A stretch of 64,000 bases of DNA, taken from positions 310,001 to 374,000 of the forward strand of contig NZ_SMYO01000006.1 in the NCBI RefSeq assembly GCF_004358205.1, given 5' to 3'. This stretch comes from Bacillus salipaludis (GTDB taxonomy: Bacteria > Bacillota > Bacilli > Bacillales_B > DSM-18226). The position numbers and the translations under genes were made by a program. The notes under the pieces were generated by a model. The model was not told the origin of the DNA. It saw nothing but the letters and a program-made list of their open reading frames with translations, and made no database searches. Below, piece after piece: positions 43,759 to 53,667 of this stretch. Each line of letters starts with the position of its first letter. The first letter of the stretch is position 1.

Positions 43759-46700
43759 TTACATATTCTCTTCAATTTTCGCCATATAAGCATCCTGGGT
43801 GACATTCCCATTGCGCTTTAATTTATTCCATCCAACGGTAACACCTTTTATTGCCGCGAAAATCGATTTGATCACGACATACGTCATCAGCTGCTTGTAC
43901 AAGATGCGTTGCAGAAACAAGGAAGCCAATGGTTTCGAGCTTTCTTTTTCCAATCTGAATGCGTATAGAGACGTAGCGAAATCCAGTACATAAAACAGGA
44001 TAAACCCAATGGAGGCTCTGCCTGGGTGCTCGCCAAAAAGGGCGAGAATGAACAAGAAATCCGCAATCGGCGAGATCGTTTGATAAAGATATTGGAATAT
44101 CCACATGTTTGGCAGGCCGATATATCCTAATGATGGATGCTTTAAATTAAATAAAGCCCCTCGATGTTTCCATAGGCATTGCAGGGTCCCATAAACCCAA
44201 CGGTAACGCTGTTTTGCCAAGCTTTTAAGATCCTCCGGAACCTCAGTATAGGCGTAGGCCTTTTCTTCAAATTCAATCTTTTTCCCTTGGCGTAAAAGGG
44301 TGAGCGTGATATCGGTATCCTCTGCCAGTGTATCTTCTTGAAAGTATCCCGCTTCTTCCACCGCTGTTTTTCTCCATGCCCCGATTGCACCTGGTACAAC
44401 CGTAATGCAATTGAGCGCAGCGAAGGCTCTTCTTTCCAGGTTAAAGCCGGTCACATATTCGATATGCTGCCAATTTGTAAGGAGATTTCCCTTATTACCT
44501 ACCTTTACATTACCTGAAACAGCCGCAACCTTTTCGTTTTTAAAATGGTTCACAAGCAAGGAGATGGCGTTTTCGGCAATGAGTGTATCTGCATCAAGTG
44601 CCACTACGATTTCTCCTATTGCTTCTTTAAAACCAAGATTCACGGCGGAGGATTTTCCGCCATTGCTTTTTTTAATTAATCGAACCCGAGGATGGTTAGC
44701 AAACGCTTTTTGAACCACACCAGCGGTATCATCCTTTGATCCATCGTCGATGACCAGCACCTCAAATGCAGGATAGTCACTCGATAAAATTGAGTCAATC
44801 GTTTTGCAAATGACTTTTTCCTCGTTATAGGCCGCAATCACGACACTTGTAAAAGGGGTAAAGCCAGGATCTACCTCCGTTTTTTTATACCGTTTTACCT
44901 GTCTGTTGGAAAGGAAAACAAAGAGCAGCAGACGTAAAATTCCTAAAACGATTGCGGAAAAGAAAAGCACGTTTAATCCTGAACGCCAGCCTTGTACGAG
45001 CACAAATATCGCTCGATCATAGACAAAATAAGGTCGGTCTGCATCTGCAAGCGGCATGATCTGATGATGATCTTTTCCAATAAGATCTGAAATGGTAGTA
45101 AAGGTATAACCCTGTTGTTTAAGTTCTTTTATCAAGATCGGCAATGCCTTTACTGTATGGGAGCGGTCACCACCGGCATCGTGCATCAAGATAATATTCC
45201 CTTCCGGCAGTTGATCCAAGACCTGCTTTACAATCTCTTTACTTGAAGGTCTTTGCCAATCTTCCGAATCAATGGCTTCACCGACCATGGTATAACCCAT
45301 TTCCTGCGCACGCCATATCGGCAGCAGTTCTTCCCTTGTGCTCGGTTCCGCATCGGCGACATAGGGCGGGCGGAAAAGATTCATCGAATGCCCGGTAATT
45401 TCCTGAAACAGTCGCTGATTTGCATTGAGCTCAACTTTGGTTTGTGTTGATGTCGTGGAGGCAACATTTGGATGTGTAAAGGTATGGCTGCCGATTTCAT
45501 GGCCCTCATTATACATCCTTTTCACCAGTTCCGGGTGTTGCAAGGCATTTTGGCCAACGATAAAGAAGGCCGCTTTTATATGATTCTTTTTCAGAATGTC
45601 CAATATTTCTGGTGTATATTTTGGATCCGGTCCATCATCGAAGGTCAGGACCACTTTCTTCCGTTCCACATTACCAGAACGAACCACTTCAAAAGGCATT
45701 GGTAATTTTGTATAGGATTCATTTTGAATCCAACCCTGTGAATCAGTTTGAATCGTTCTTTTTCCACTTTGTGCTGGAGAAGCAATTTTCAAAATCTCTC
45801 CATCACCTGTATAGTGAACGGGGTCAGGACTGACCAGGGTTTCTAGTGTCTTGGAAGGATTAGCCATTTCCTTTGGTTTATTGATGTACTTCCAGATTGA
45901 TGGATCTTCAGAACCGAGGCGCCAAACCGCAATTCCTTTTGAGCCGCTATTCAGTGCGGTTTTCATTTGATTATAAAAGGTCGCACCATCTAAAAACCAA
46001 ACAATATGGTTTTTTCCCTCTATTTTGTAACGGAAAAAGGGGTTGCCTGCTTGTTTATTCCAAAAAATTTGCAGGTTGGTGCCGATTCCGAGATTCATGA
46101 TATCCCCGAATGTCATGGTTTCAGCTGGCCATTTAGCATTTTCCTCCCAATCGTAACCAAAGCTTCCGAGACTTACAATTAATTTTTCAGAAGGGATTGG
46201 GAGCTGGTTTAAACTCTCTTTTACCCAATCCGTTTGAGCAACAGGTCCAGGTTTACTCGTAGAGTTGTGCTGGTCATAAAGCATGACAAACATCCGGTCA
46301 ACTTTAGCGGCTAATGAGGCATAGTCAAAACTATTGTTCATTGGCGGAACATCCATTGTGAACATGAGATCATGTTCATGAAAAGCTTTCGAAGTTTTAT
46401 CGATAAAAACAGTTAAATTCGCTTTGTCCTTTTGCTGGACGCCTTCAAAATCTATATTGATCCCGTCAAAGTGATTCGTTCTTACATACGCTAACAAATT
46501 GTTTATCAAACGCTCTTCAGCCCCAGGTGTCGTAAATAACCGATGGAGAGTTTCTCCATCCCATTTATTGTTGGTGTAATTATTCACTAATGGGAGAACC
46601 TTTATTTGGTGTTTTTTTGCCTCGGCCTTTATAGACGAGTCTGTACTTGTCTTTAAGGTGAGGTCAGAATTGAGCTGAAGCCACTCTGGGATGATGGTTG

Positions 46701-47469
46701 TCATGGAATGGATGTGCTTATTGAAAGACGCTTTGCTGTTTTCATCCCAGTTGACGTAAAAGCCATATACTTCTTGTTTGCTTGATTGATGAATCCCTTG
46801 GTTATTCTTTTTTTGAATAAGCGGTGAAGGATTCGTTTTCTGAAACTGTGCGGCTAACTGTTCTTCACTTAAGGGTTGATTAATAGGAACAATTCCGCTC
46901 GTTTCAGCTGTTTTACTCAATTGCAGTTCTGGAAACATTGGATCTGTATAAAGGCTATCTATAAAAATCATTGAAACTAATAGGATGAATACACTAAAGC
47001 CTGTCGTCATTCGAATGATAATCGACCAGCGTCTTTTAGCAGGATCAAGAAAAACGTGTTCTTGGTCTCGCTCATTTTTTTTCAGTCCTAAATTGTAGAA
47101 CCAATGGAAGAAAAAGAAGCAAGAAAGTCCGATTAAACCTCCAAAAATCCCAGTTGTAATGGATTGGGTAAGCTGTATTTTTGTTTTAAGGGTGGAGGTT
47201 AGCCAGTCATTCATAAATCTTTCCATGGCCTCTAAATTTAGGAACGGTAAGTGACGAACCATCGGAATAAAAATGGTAATCAAGGTTCCAAAGAATAAAG
47301 CAATAATATTAAGACGGAAAATGAGGGAAAAGGCAAGCATTAATGGAATTCTAGCACTATATAAAGGTATAAAACCCAAGAAAAATCCAAGTGTACTCGC
47401 CACCGCACCGCCACTTCCCGTTACAGGCGCAAACAACGATCGAACCATCCACCTAAAAATTCGATTCAT
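43759..47469 (-). CDS. DUF2062 / GH18 / NodB deacetylase / GT2 synthase fusion
   Basis: 1236 residues from ATG at 47469, four bases after AAAGGAGGAG. Order: DUF2062-like membrane region (about 1-130), another helix near 160, GH18 hydrolase 235-530 with catalytic DGINIDFE at 335-342, NodB polysaccharide deacetylase 603-800 with TFDDGPD at 609-615 and SHTFTHP at 661-667, a helix near 840, GT2 synthase 872-1100 with DDG 908-910, DADT 960-963, AED at 1049-1051 and QRYRW at 1087-1091, and C-terminal membrane helices. The GT2 part resembles PgaC/IcaA poly-N-acetylglucosamine synthases. One polypeptide thus holds polymerase, deacetylase and hydrolase functions of a PNAG-like exopolysaccharide. Confidence 0.88.
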   Translation of the reverse strand: MNRIFRWMVRSLFAPVTGSGGAVASTLGFFLGFIPLYSARIPLMLAFSLIFRLNIIALFFGTLITIFIPMVRHLPFLNLEAMERFMNDWLTSTLKTKIQLTQSITTGIFGGLIGLSCFFFFHWFYNLGLKKNERDQEHVFLDPAKRRWSIIIRMTTGFSVFILLVSMIFIDSLYTDPMFPELQLSKTAETSGIVPINQPLSEEQLAAQFQKTNPSPLIQKKNNQGIHQSSKQEVYGFYVNWDENSKASFNKHIHSMTTIIPEWLQLNSDLTLKTSTDSSIKAEAKKHQIKVLPLVNNYTNNKWDGETLHRLFTTPGAEERLINNLLAYVRTNHFDGINIDFEGVQQKDKANLTVFIDKTSKAFHEHDLMFTMDVPPMNNSFDYASLAAKVDRMFVMLYDQHNSTSKPGPVAQTDWVKESLNQLPIPSEKLIVSLGSFGYDWEENAKWPAETMTFGDIMNLGIGTNLQIFWNKQAGNPFFRYKIEGKNHIVWFLDGATFYNQMKTALNSGSKGIAVWRLGSEDPSIWKYINKPKEMANPSKTLETLVSPDPVHYTGDGEILKIASPAQSGKRTIQTDSQGWIQNESYTKLPMPFEVVRSGNVERKKVVLTFDDGPDPKYTPEILDILKKNHIKAAFFIVGQNALQHPELVKRMYNEGHEIGSHTFTHPNVASTTSTQTKVELNANQRLFQEITGHSMNLFRPPYVADAEPSTREELLPIWRAQEMGYTMVGEAIDSEDWQRPSSKEIVKQVLDQLPEGNIILMHDAGGDRSHTVKALPILIKELKQQGYTFTTISDLIGKDHHQIMPLADADRPYFVYDRAIFVLVQGWRSGLNVLFFSAIVLGILRLLLFVFLSNRQVKRYKKTEVDPGFTPFTSVVIAAYNEEKVICKTIDSILSSDYPAFEVLVIDDGSKDDTAGVVQKAFANHPRVRLIKKSNGGKSSAVNLGFKEAIGEIVVALDADTLIAENAISLLVNHFKNEKVAAVSGNVKVGNKGNLLTNWQHIEYVTGFNLERRAFAALNCITVVPGAIGAWRKTAVEEAGYFQEDTLAEDTDITLTLLRQGKKIEFEEKAYAYTEVPEDLKSLAKQRYRWVYGTLQCLWKHRGALFNLKHPSLGYIGLPNMWIFQYLYQTISPIADFLFILALFGEHPGRASIGFILFYVLDFATSLYAFRLEKESSKPLASLFLQRILYKQLMTYVVIKSIFAAIKGVTVGWNKLKRNGNVTQDAYMAKIEENM

Positions 47470-47780
47470 AAAACTCCTCCTTTGTTGGGTGACAGGCACC
47501 GTTCGTGGACTTTTTGATGAAATTGTCCGTATGCAGTGGACAGTGTTTTTTCGACAAAAAATGACTACCAACAGAAGGTTAGGATGGCGGTGTAGGATTA
47601 TGGGGGTAGGGTAGAAGGTTTTCATTTTTTGATGGTTAAGGACTATGTTTTTGGGTTTAATTACCTTGAAGAATAGAGATAAAATAAGTAAATATGACTA
47701 TATCGAATACCCCCAGAAACTCTTTGAATTGGTCGAATTTTGTAAGGCTATTGCGCGTAAAAAGATAAGAGGAGAACCAA

Positions 47781-48500
47781 ATGAATAAACTGACTAAAGG
47801 AGCACTCACGATGGTGTTAGTGGGATCGGTTACGTTTTCTGTCACTAATGCCTTGTTTGGAGATACTATAAAACAAATCACGCAAGGAAAAGATGTAACA
47901 GAGCCTGAGAACCAAAAAATTACGGACCAAATGGGCAATGTCGAAAAAACTGGGAAGAATCAACCACAAAAAACAGCAAATAATGTGAACCAAGCGGAAA
48001 AAACGGTGAAAGTACAAAAAACGATGGCTGTTGGGAATCTAGTAGATAAAGCGGTGACCGTTGCAACACAAGAAACTGTAAATGACAAAAATGTGAGGAC
48101 TCTAACAGCAAAAACTCAAACAGGAAAAACGACTGTAAAAGACGTAAAAATCACAGCTTCACATCCTAGTACTGCCCCAAAAACGGTTGTAACGAATGCA
48201 AAGAAGAGTGATAAGGTTGTAGCACCAATTCCAAAGAATAATACAACCACTAGAACAACCTCAACGACCACTCATTCAGCAGCCCCTGCGACTCATCCTA
48301 CTGCTTCGGGTCAAAATTCTACTGCAACAGGGTCAACAGGGAAGGGGGCATCAAATACGAAGCCAGTGGCCAACACTGCTCCAAAGCCCTCAACAACTAA
48401 GACTGCGACAACCAATCATGGACAACAGGTTTCACAAGCAGCAAAAGAAAAAGCTGCGATCCGTCAGGCTACCAATGAAAATAATGGAAAGAACAAGTAA
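47781..48500 (+). CDS. Secreted Thr/Ala/Lys-rich protein
   Basis: 239 residues, AGGAGAACCA before ATG. N-terminal hydrophobic segment (GALTMVLVGSVTFSVTNALF) is a signal peptide or anchor. The mature chain is low-complexity, rich in Thr, Lys, Ala, Asn and Ser, with TTTRTTSTTTHSAAPATHPTA near 155. No enzyme motif. It is divergent from the large polysaccharide gene and could be a wall- or polymer-associated protein, but that rests only on position. Confidence 0.65.
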   Translation: MNKLTKGALTMVLVGSVTFSVTNALFGDTIKQITQGKDVTEPENQKITDQMGNVEKTGKNQPQKTANNVNQAEKTVKVQKTMAVGNLVDKAVTVATQETVNDKNVRTLTAKTQTGKTTVKDVKITASHPSTAPKTVVTNAKKSDKVVAPIPKNNTTTRTTSTTTHSAAPATHPTASGQNSTATGSTGKGASNTKPVANTAPKPSTTKTATTNHGQQVSQAAKEKAAIRQATNENNGKNK

Positions 48501-48529
48501 AGGATCACCGAGAAGGCGATCCTTTTTTT
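48499..48529 (+). terminator. Terminator after the secreted protein
   Basis: AAGGATC...GATCCTT with an internal CC/GG step, then T7. Confidence 0.75.
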
Positions 48530-48574
48530 CAACTCTTTATTTAAATGAGTCTATTTTCCTTAAATTCTTGCATT

Positions 48575-48742
48575 TTAATATTTTACACATTTAAATATCA
48601 TATCAACATTTTTCTTTGTATTTTCCATGATCTTTTTGCGGAATTCTTTTGCTTTTTTGAAGGCTTCCATCATTCCTGATGCTTCAATTTTAATCTCTCG
48701 AGGACCTACCGGTTCATTCAAGAGAAAAATATATTGTCTCAT
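48575..48742 (-). CDS. Hypothetical 55-residue basic helical protein
   Basis: GGGTG lies eight bases before ATG. Begins MRQYIFLLNEPVGPREIKIE; residues 23-45 form an amphipathic basic helix (MMEAFKKAKEFRKKIMENTKK) and the tail has a lone cysteine. Not recognised. It stands alone between two terminators. Confidence 0.55.
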   Translation of the reverse strand: MRQYIFLLNEPVGPREIKIEASGMMEAFKKAKEFRKKIMENTKKNVDMIFKCVKY

Positions 48743-48880
48743 GTTGTAATCACCCTTCGAACAGTAAATTTGTATAAAGTATATCGTATAATGTAATCGT
48801 TTACAATTGTTTTCTATCAGGTTACAGTTTTTAACAAATAGGTGAAACGGAAATTAGGAAACAGAATGGCAGGGAAAGAC

Positions 48881-48928
48881 AAAAAAAAGTGCCAAAGACC
48901 AGAATTTATGATCTATGACACTTTTTTA
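48881..48928. terminator. Terminator after ftsX
   Basis: AAAAAGTGCCA and TGACACTTTTTT pair with one mismatch and flank a 22-base loop; lies 50 bp beyond ftsX on the minus strand. Confidence 0.7.
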
Positions 48929-48979
48929 TCCAAGTGTATCTTTAATTAGTGTAGAAGGTTATTTCGTTCGATCCAAAAA

Positions 48980-49873
48980 TCAAACCTTTAAAATTCGTCT
49001 TAATGATGAAGTAGCTCCCAACATTCCGATGAAAACCCCAAAAAGAAGCAAAATCAAACATGAAATCGGAATGAGGGGGAGAGGGGCGAGCAACTCAATA
49101 AAGTCCAAATCGATATATCTCCTAAAATAAAGATAAACAAAATAGTATCCTGTCAGGATGAGAATGCTAGCAATGATTGCTCCTAGCAATCCAATGAAAG
49201 AACCTTCGATAAAAAAAGGAAGACGAATAAATCCGTTCGTAGCTCCAATTAATTTCCTAAGCTGAATTTCTTCTTTTCTCGCCAATACCGTAATTTTAAT
49301 TGTGTTCGTTACTGAATGAACAGCTGCAAGGGTGAGACAAATAATAAAGATGGTCCCAGCCAATCGGGCAATTTTTGTAGAGGTAACCAGGGGACCAACC
49401 ACGTTTTTAGCATACGCTACTTTATCCACAAGCGCTAATTTTTCTACTTTTTTGGCAACACCTGCTACATCTTTTGGCTGTTCGGTTTTAATCACCAATT
49501 CATCATTTAATGGATTATCGTTTTTTAATGTTTGAAAAGCTGCGCCCTCATCTCCTAAATTTTTCATAAAGCTTTGAAGGCCTTCATGTTTAGAAATGAA
49601 CGTAACAGACGTAACATGATCATACGTTTGAATTGTACTAGTGAGAATTTTTACGTCCTCGGAATCAATTTCCTTTAAATAGGCGTGTATTTCTACATTT
49701 TTCTCTACTTTTGTTGTCATGTGGTTTAAGTTGACCAACAGTAAGAAGGTAATCCCGATGAGGAAAATCATTAAAGTTAAAGAACTGACCGAAGCAACCG
49801 TCATCCAGCCATTCCTTTTAAAATTATTCATTCCTTCTCTAATATGTCGATTCAAGTAGGATCCTTTTTTCAA
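48980..49873 (-). CDS. ftsX: FtsX-like permease subunit
   Basis: 297 residues from TTG, whose first bases overlap the ftsE stop (TTGA). Four membrane helices: NNFKRNGWMTVASVSSLTLMIFLIGITFLLL at the N-terminus, an extracellular domain (60-160, HAYLKEIDSEDVKILTSTIQ), and three later helices. FtsX with FtsE forms an ABC-like complex that does not transport but activates periplasmic or surface peptidoglycan hydrolases. The coiled-coil hydrolase two genes upstream is its likely client. This looks like a paralogue rather than the usual ftsEX of this genus, which is normally next to other genes. Confidence 0.87.
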   Translation of the reverse strand: MKKGSYLNRHIREGMNNFKRNGWMTVASVSSLTLMIFLIGITFLLLVNLNHMTTKVEKNVEIHAYLKEIDSEDVKILTSTIQTYDHVTSVTFISKHEGLQSFMKNLGDEGAAFQTLKNDNPLNDELVIKTEQPKDVAGVAKKVEKLALVDKVAYAKNVVGPLVTSTKIARLAGTIFIICLTLAAVHSVTNTIKITVLARKEEIQLRKLIGATNGFIRLPFFIEGSFIGLLGAIIASILILTGYYFVYLYFRRYIDLDFIELLAPLPLIPISCLILLLFGVFIGMLGATSSLRRILKV

Positions 49874-50550
49874 CTTGTTCGCACCTTCCTTTGATGATCA
49901 CGAAGAATGCTTCCATTTTCGATTAAAATAACCCGTTTCGTGGTATGTTCTACAAACTCTTTATTATGAGTGGTCATAAGGATCGTTGTCCCGAGTTTGT
50001 TGATATCTTCAAAAACCTTCAGGATTTCCCATGCCGTTTTACTATCTAAATTTCCAGTCGGTTCATCCGCGATAATCAATTTTGGGCGGTTCACTATTGC
50101 TCTGGCGATAGCAACCCGTTGCTGCTCTCCACCGGATAATTCCTTTGGAAAAGCATTAACTTTCGATTCAAGGCCTACCATTTTTAGAGCATGAAAGACA
50201 TTGTCACGAATCAAGTTTATCGGTACTCCAATCGTTTCTTGGGCAAAAGCGACATTCTCATAAACAGTCATTTTTGATAACAAACGAAAGTCTTGAAAAA
50301 CCATCCCAATCGATCTTCTTAACTGCGGAATTCTCTTCTCTTTTATCGTTGATACTTTTATTCCGTTAACGAATAGCTCACCGCTCGTTAATTTTTCTTC
50401 TCGTGTAATCAGTTTATTAAGGGTCGATTTTCCTGCGCCACTCTCACCAATCATCAAGATGAATTCACCACTTGAGATCTGCAGGTTAATGTTTTTTAAT
50501 GCATGCACTCCATTGGGATAGATTTTTGTTACTTCTTGAAACTGAATCAA
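49870..50550 (-). CDS. ftsE: FtsE-like ATPase subunit
   Basis: 226 residues from the TTG at 50550, seven bases after AAAGGGGTTTG; another TTG at 50559 lies too near that site. Walker A GESGAGKST, Q-loop FQDFRLLSKMTVYEN, signature LSGGEQQRVAIARA and Walker B LIIADEPTGNLD are all present, so the ATPase is intact. In the FtsEX system ATP hydrolysis drives a shape change in FtsX that turns on the hydrolase. Directly coupled to ftsX. Confidence 0.88.
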   Translation of the reverse strand: MIQFQEVTKIYPNGVHALKNINLQISSGEFILMIGESGAGKSTLNKLITREEKLTSGELFVNGIKVSTIKEKRIPQLRRSIGMVFQDFRLLSKMTVYENVAFAQETIGVPINLIRDNVFHALKMVGLESKVNAFPKELSGGEQQRVAIARAIVNRPKLIIADEPTGNLDSKTAWEILKVFEDINKLGTTILMTTHNKEFVEHTTKRVILIENGSILRDHQRKVRTS

Positions 50551-50580
50551 TTTACTCAAACCCCTTTTCAGAAGGTGATG

Positions 50581-51813
50581 TTAATCATTAAATTCATCTA
50601 ACTTCCATAAATCATACTGGTAGATTATTTTAAGCAGTTTATTTGCATACCCCGGGTCAGTCGCATATCCTGCGTCGTGTATGCCATGGGCGTAATCTAC
50701 AATATTGGTAGCATCTTTTAAATATTTTTGATACCTAGGAGTTAATAATAGATTTGCATGATCTAGCATACTATCATAATAGGTTTTATATTTGGCAAAT
50801 TCGGCTATGACCACGATTTTTTCACCTTTTACATATTCCGTTGTTTCTACTTTGACCGAACCTGCTGTGCCTGTTCCTTTTATTCCAAATAGGTTTTTGG
50901 CTTTATAGGCGAGTCCGGATAGACCATTATAACGACCCGAACTTTCCAGAATGATTTGACCCAAAGTAATTGAAGCCGGAACACCTGTCACTTGTTCAAG
51001 CTTTTGGGAATCTGGAACGAAGGGAGCGATAATCGAATTGATCTTTACCACATTTTCTTTATTTTCACTGCCATTATGATTGATTAGGTCTAGAATTTCT
51101 TTTCCTTTTTTCTGTAACAATTCAAGGGCGATCGTTTTTTCCTGTTCTTCTTTTTCTAATTGTTTTTTCTTCTTTTCAAGAAACTTAGATAATTTTTCTT
51201 TTTCCTTTTTGTTTTTCTCTTGTCCTGCTTTTATTTCTTCTAATTCTGCTTTTTCTTCCATCGTTGACTTTTGTAAGGATTGAACTTTACCTTTGATACT
51301 CGCAACCTTGTTTTGGTTTGCGATGTATTCTTCAATAAATTCCTTATCTTTGTTTACAATTTTATCATAAGCAAAAAAATGGTCGATAAATTCTCCAAAA
51401 CTATTAACAGATAGAACTACATTTAGAAATGATATTTCACCATCTGTTCGATAATACGCAGCAACTCTGTCCTTAAATTCTTGTTTTCTATTATTAAGTA
51501 AGGTTGTAATTCTCTTTTCCTCTTTATTTAAACGGTTCATTTTCCCTTGAATTTTTTTTAATTCATTTGCTTTTTTTTGAATTTTTTCCTTTGATGTGGT
51601 GATTTGTTGATCAAGGGCTTTTATTTTTTCTGCAGTTGCTTCTATTTCTTCTTGGACTAGAACTTTTTGTTGTTTAATCGCTGTTAAGTCATCTTGGATT
51701 TGTTTTTGTGAATCCGTTGGAGGTTTAGAGTCAATGCTTTTTGCATTGGCCGCAATCGGAGTTGTCATGAATGTAAGAAAGCAAGCAGATAACAAAATCA
51801 TCTTTTTATCCAT
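50581..51813 (-). CDS. Coiled-coil glucosaminidase, predicted FtsEX-activated hydrolase
   Basis: 410 residues, GGCAGGAAC before ATG. Signal peptide 1-24 (ends in AANA). Residues 30-240 are a long coiled coil very similar in design to PcsB/CwlO N-termini. The C-terminal 280-408 is a GH73/LytG-type glucosaminidase, with the catalytic glutamate in LGQIILESSGRYN and the wall-lytic segments LAYKAKNLFGIKGTG and DAGYATDPGYANKLL. First gene of the operon with ftsE and ftsX (30 bp gap). CwlO and PcsB have NlpC/P60 or CHAP catalytic domains at this position, so the catalytic module here is different. Confidence 0.85.
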   Translation of the reverse strand: MDKKMILLSACFLTFMTTPIAANAKSIDSKPPTDSQKQIQDDLTAIKQQKVLVQEEIEATAEKIKALDQQITTSKEKIQKKANELKKIQGKMNRLNKEEKRITTLLNNRKQEFKDRVAAYYRTDGEISFLNVVLSVNSFGEFIDHFFAYDKIVNKDKEFIEEYIANQNKVASIKGKVQSLQKSTMEEKAELEEIKAGQEKNKKEKEKLSKFLEKKKKQLEKEEQEKTIALELLQKKGKEILDLINHNGSENKENVVKINSIIAPFVPDSQKLEQVTGVPASITLGQIILESSGRYNGLSGLAYKAKNLFGIKGTGTAGSVKVETTEYVKGEKIVVIAEFAKYKTYYDSMLDHANLLLTPRYQKYLKDATNIVDYAHGIHDAGYATDPGYANKLLKIIYQYDLWKLDEFND

Positions 51814-52170
51814 AGTTCAGTTCCTGCCTTTAAGTTTAATAGAATCATTAGTTATCAGATAAAAATTATAGATACAATTCGTATGTATTTGTACTGTATT
51901 TATCTTCCTTTTTGATATTAACAGAACTAGGAATAAAATACCATGTAGAAATTGTAACGCTTTATAGACAATATTGTTTCATTTTTGAGGTGATTCCTAA
52001 GTTGTATCTTAAAAATTTAATTTCAAGCGTAAAATTTCTTAAAAAATGAGAAAAACCCCTGGATCGATATTCACAGGGATTCTTTTCAATAGAAGAATTA
52101 TTCTTTATAAACAATCATTATCCTAAAAAAAGAAACATCCCTGAATCTACTGGGATGTCTCTTTAGAAGA
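51814..52170. other. Intergenic region between wall hydrolase and symporter genes
   Basis: Contains a terminator for the symporter (AGAAACATCCC/GGGATGTCTCT, 52131-52162) and a second weaker hairpin CCCCTG...CAGGGG near 52055. The divergent part should hold the promoter of the hydrolase-ftsEX operon, but I did not find a clear -10/-35 pair. Confidence 0.5.
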
Positions 52171-53667
52171 TTATGCCTCTTTTTTAAATTTGAGAGGCGG
52201 CTCGTTTATTCCAAATAACTCTTCCGTGATAGGATTAGTTTTGTTTTTGATTTTACTCACAAACATCGGATTGACGATGACCGTTACGATGATATTCGCC
52301 AATAATCCCCAGAATCCTTCGTAAATACCAAAAGACTTTCCGGTCGCATAAACGGTGAACGTGACAATCAATCCGACGAGTAAGCCCAAAATCGTGGCTT
52401 CTTTCGTTTGGTTTTTCCAGTAAAGGCTAAACACAATTGCCGGGAAGATTTGAACCATTCCTGATACCCCTAATAATTGAAGTGACACAAGGGCAGAAGG
52501 GAAGACCATTCCAAAAATTAACGCCAGACCGATGACAACAAATACCATCGAACGAGTGACCATTGTTAATTTTGCCTGTGTCACGTTCGGATTAATAAAA
52601 TCCCGATAAATGTTATTTGCAAATAAGTTTGAAGCACCGATGGCCATAATCGAACACGGAATCAGAGAGGCTAGTGCAATCGTTGCATAAGCTAAGCCTT
52701 GAACTGTCCCGCCATAGGAAACTTGAATTAAGTTTAACAAGGCAAACCGAGGATTCGTACCCTGTGGCAATACATGATAGGCAACAAAGCCTAAGAAAAT
52801 AAGCAGAATTAACACAATATTATACAGCGGTAAAAAGATTGCATTTTTCCTTAGTGCATCTGCACTTTTCGCTGTAAAGACCCCTGTAGCTGCATGTGCC
52901 CACATGAATAGGGCTAAACCAGAAATGAGTGAAGCGGTTAGAAACCATGGAATCCCTTTTGGCCCGGAAGTAGGGATGGTAAGTAACTGCGGTGAATCCG
53001 AAGCTACCTTGTGAATCATTGAACCCCAACTGCCAAAATGTAAGATTGGTAGATTGACAACCAAGAATAACATAATCACCCAAACCATGATGTCCTTTAT
53101 AACTGCCGTATAAGTAGGTCCCTTAATTCCGCTAAAAAAGGTGTATAGTGCAACTAATAGGAAAGAGAAAACCACTACGACTTTGACATTGATAAAGCCT
53201 GTCCCTGCAACGGTTAAAGTATCTTGAATCCCGGCTAACTGTAAATCTATGTACGGGATTAACATTAATACTCCAACTGCTGCAATTAAAAAGGATAAAA
53301 ATTTACTATCAAATCTTACTTTTGCATAGTCAGCCAGCGTCGTTAGCTTATGGCTTTTCGAAAATTTCCAAAGCTTTGGTAAAAAGAAATAAGAAATAAA
53401 GTAGGCAATGATCGTATAGGGAATAGCAAAGAATGCTAAACTTCCACCTGTATAGGCCGTACTGGTTAATCCTAAAAAGGTATAAGCCGTATAAAGATCC
53501 GCCCCGACTAAGAACCAAACGAGTAGTGTCCCAAATCTCCGACCGCCGACAGACCATTCTTCAACAGAGCTTCTATTTGATTTATCACGCCCTGATAAAA
53601 ATCCAATCAAAACAACGACTAAAACGATGGCAGCTGTAATGACCAATGCAGTTAAATTTCCCTTCAT
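52171..53667 (-). CDS. Sodium:solute symporter family permease
   Basis: 498 residues from ATG at 53667, after AAAGGAG. Thirteen or so membrane helices of the SSS/PutP-PanF-ActP type: VEEWSVGGRRFGTLLVWFLVGADLYTAYTFLG near the N-terminus and the conserved Na-site segments further on. The C-terminus is a short basic tail. Coupled to a DUF3311 protein by a four-base overlap, a pairing seen for acetate/pyruvate-type symporters in Bacilli. Substrate not determinable; monocarboxylates are likely. Confidence 0.83.
   Translation of the reverse strand: MKGNLTALVITAAIVLVVVLIGFLSGRDKSNRSSVEEWSVGGRRFGTLLVWFLVGADLYTAYTFLGLTSTAYTGGSLAFFAIPYTIIAYFISYFFLPKLWKFSKSHKLTTLADYAKVRFDSKFLSFLIAAVGVLMLIPYIDLQLAGIQDTLTVAGTGFINVKVVVVFSFLLVALYTFFSGIKGPTYTAVIKDIMVWVIMLFLVVNLPILHFGSWGSMIHKVASDSPQLLTIPTSGPKGIPWFLTASLISGLALFMWAHAATGVFTAKSADALRKNAIFLPLYNIVLILLIFLGFVAYHVLPQGTNPRFALLNLIQVSYGGTVQGLAYATIALASLIPCSIMAIGASNLFANNIYRDFINPNVTQAKLTMVTRSMVFVVIGLALIFGMVFPSALVSLQLLGVSGMVQIFPAIVFSLYWKNQTKEATILGLLVGLIVTFTVYATGKSFGIYEGFWGLLANIIVTVIVNPMFVSKIKNKTNPITEELFGINEPPLKFKKEA

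Noticed and set aside
43545..43811. Minus-strand Leu-rich open frame
   Set aside because: It is the complement of an Asn/Ser/Lys repeat and overlaps two better-supported genes.
48881..48928. GTGCCA as a reverse-strand sigma-54 promoter
   Set aside because: The -12 half is absent and the sequence is a terminator stem.
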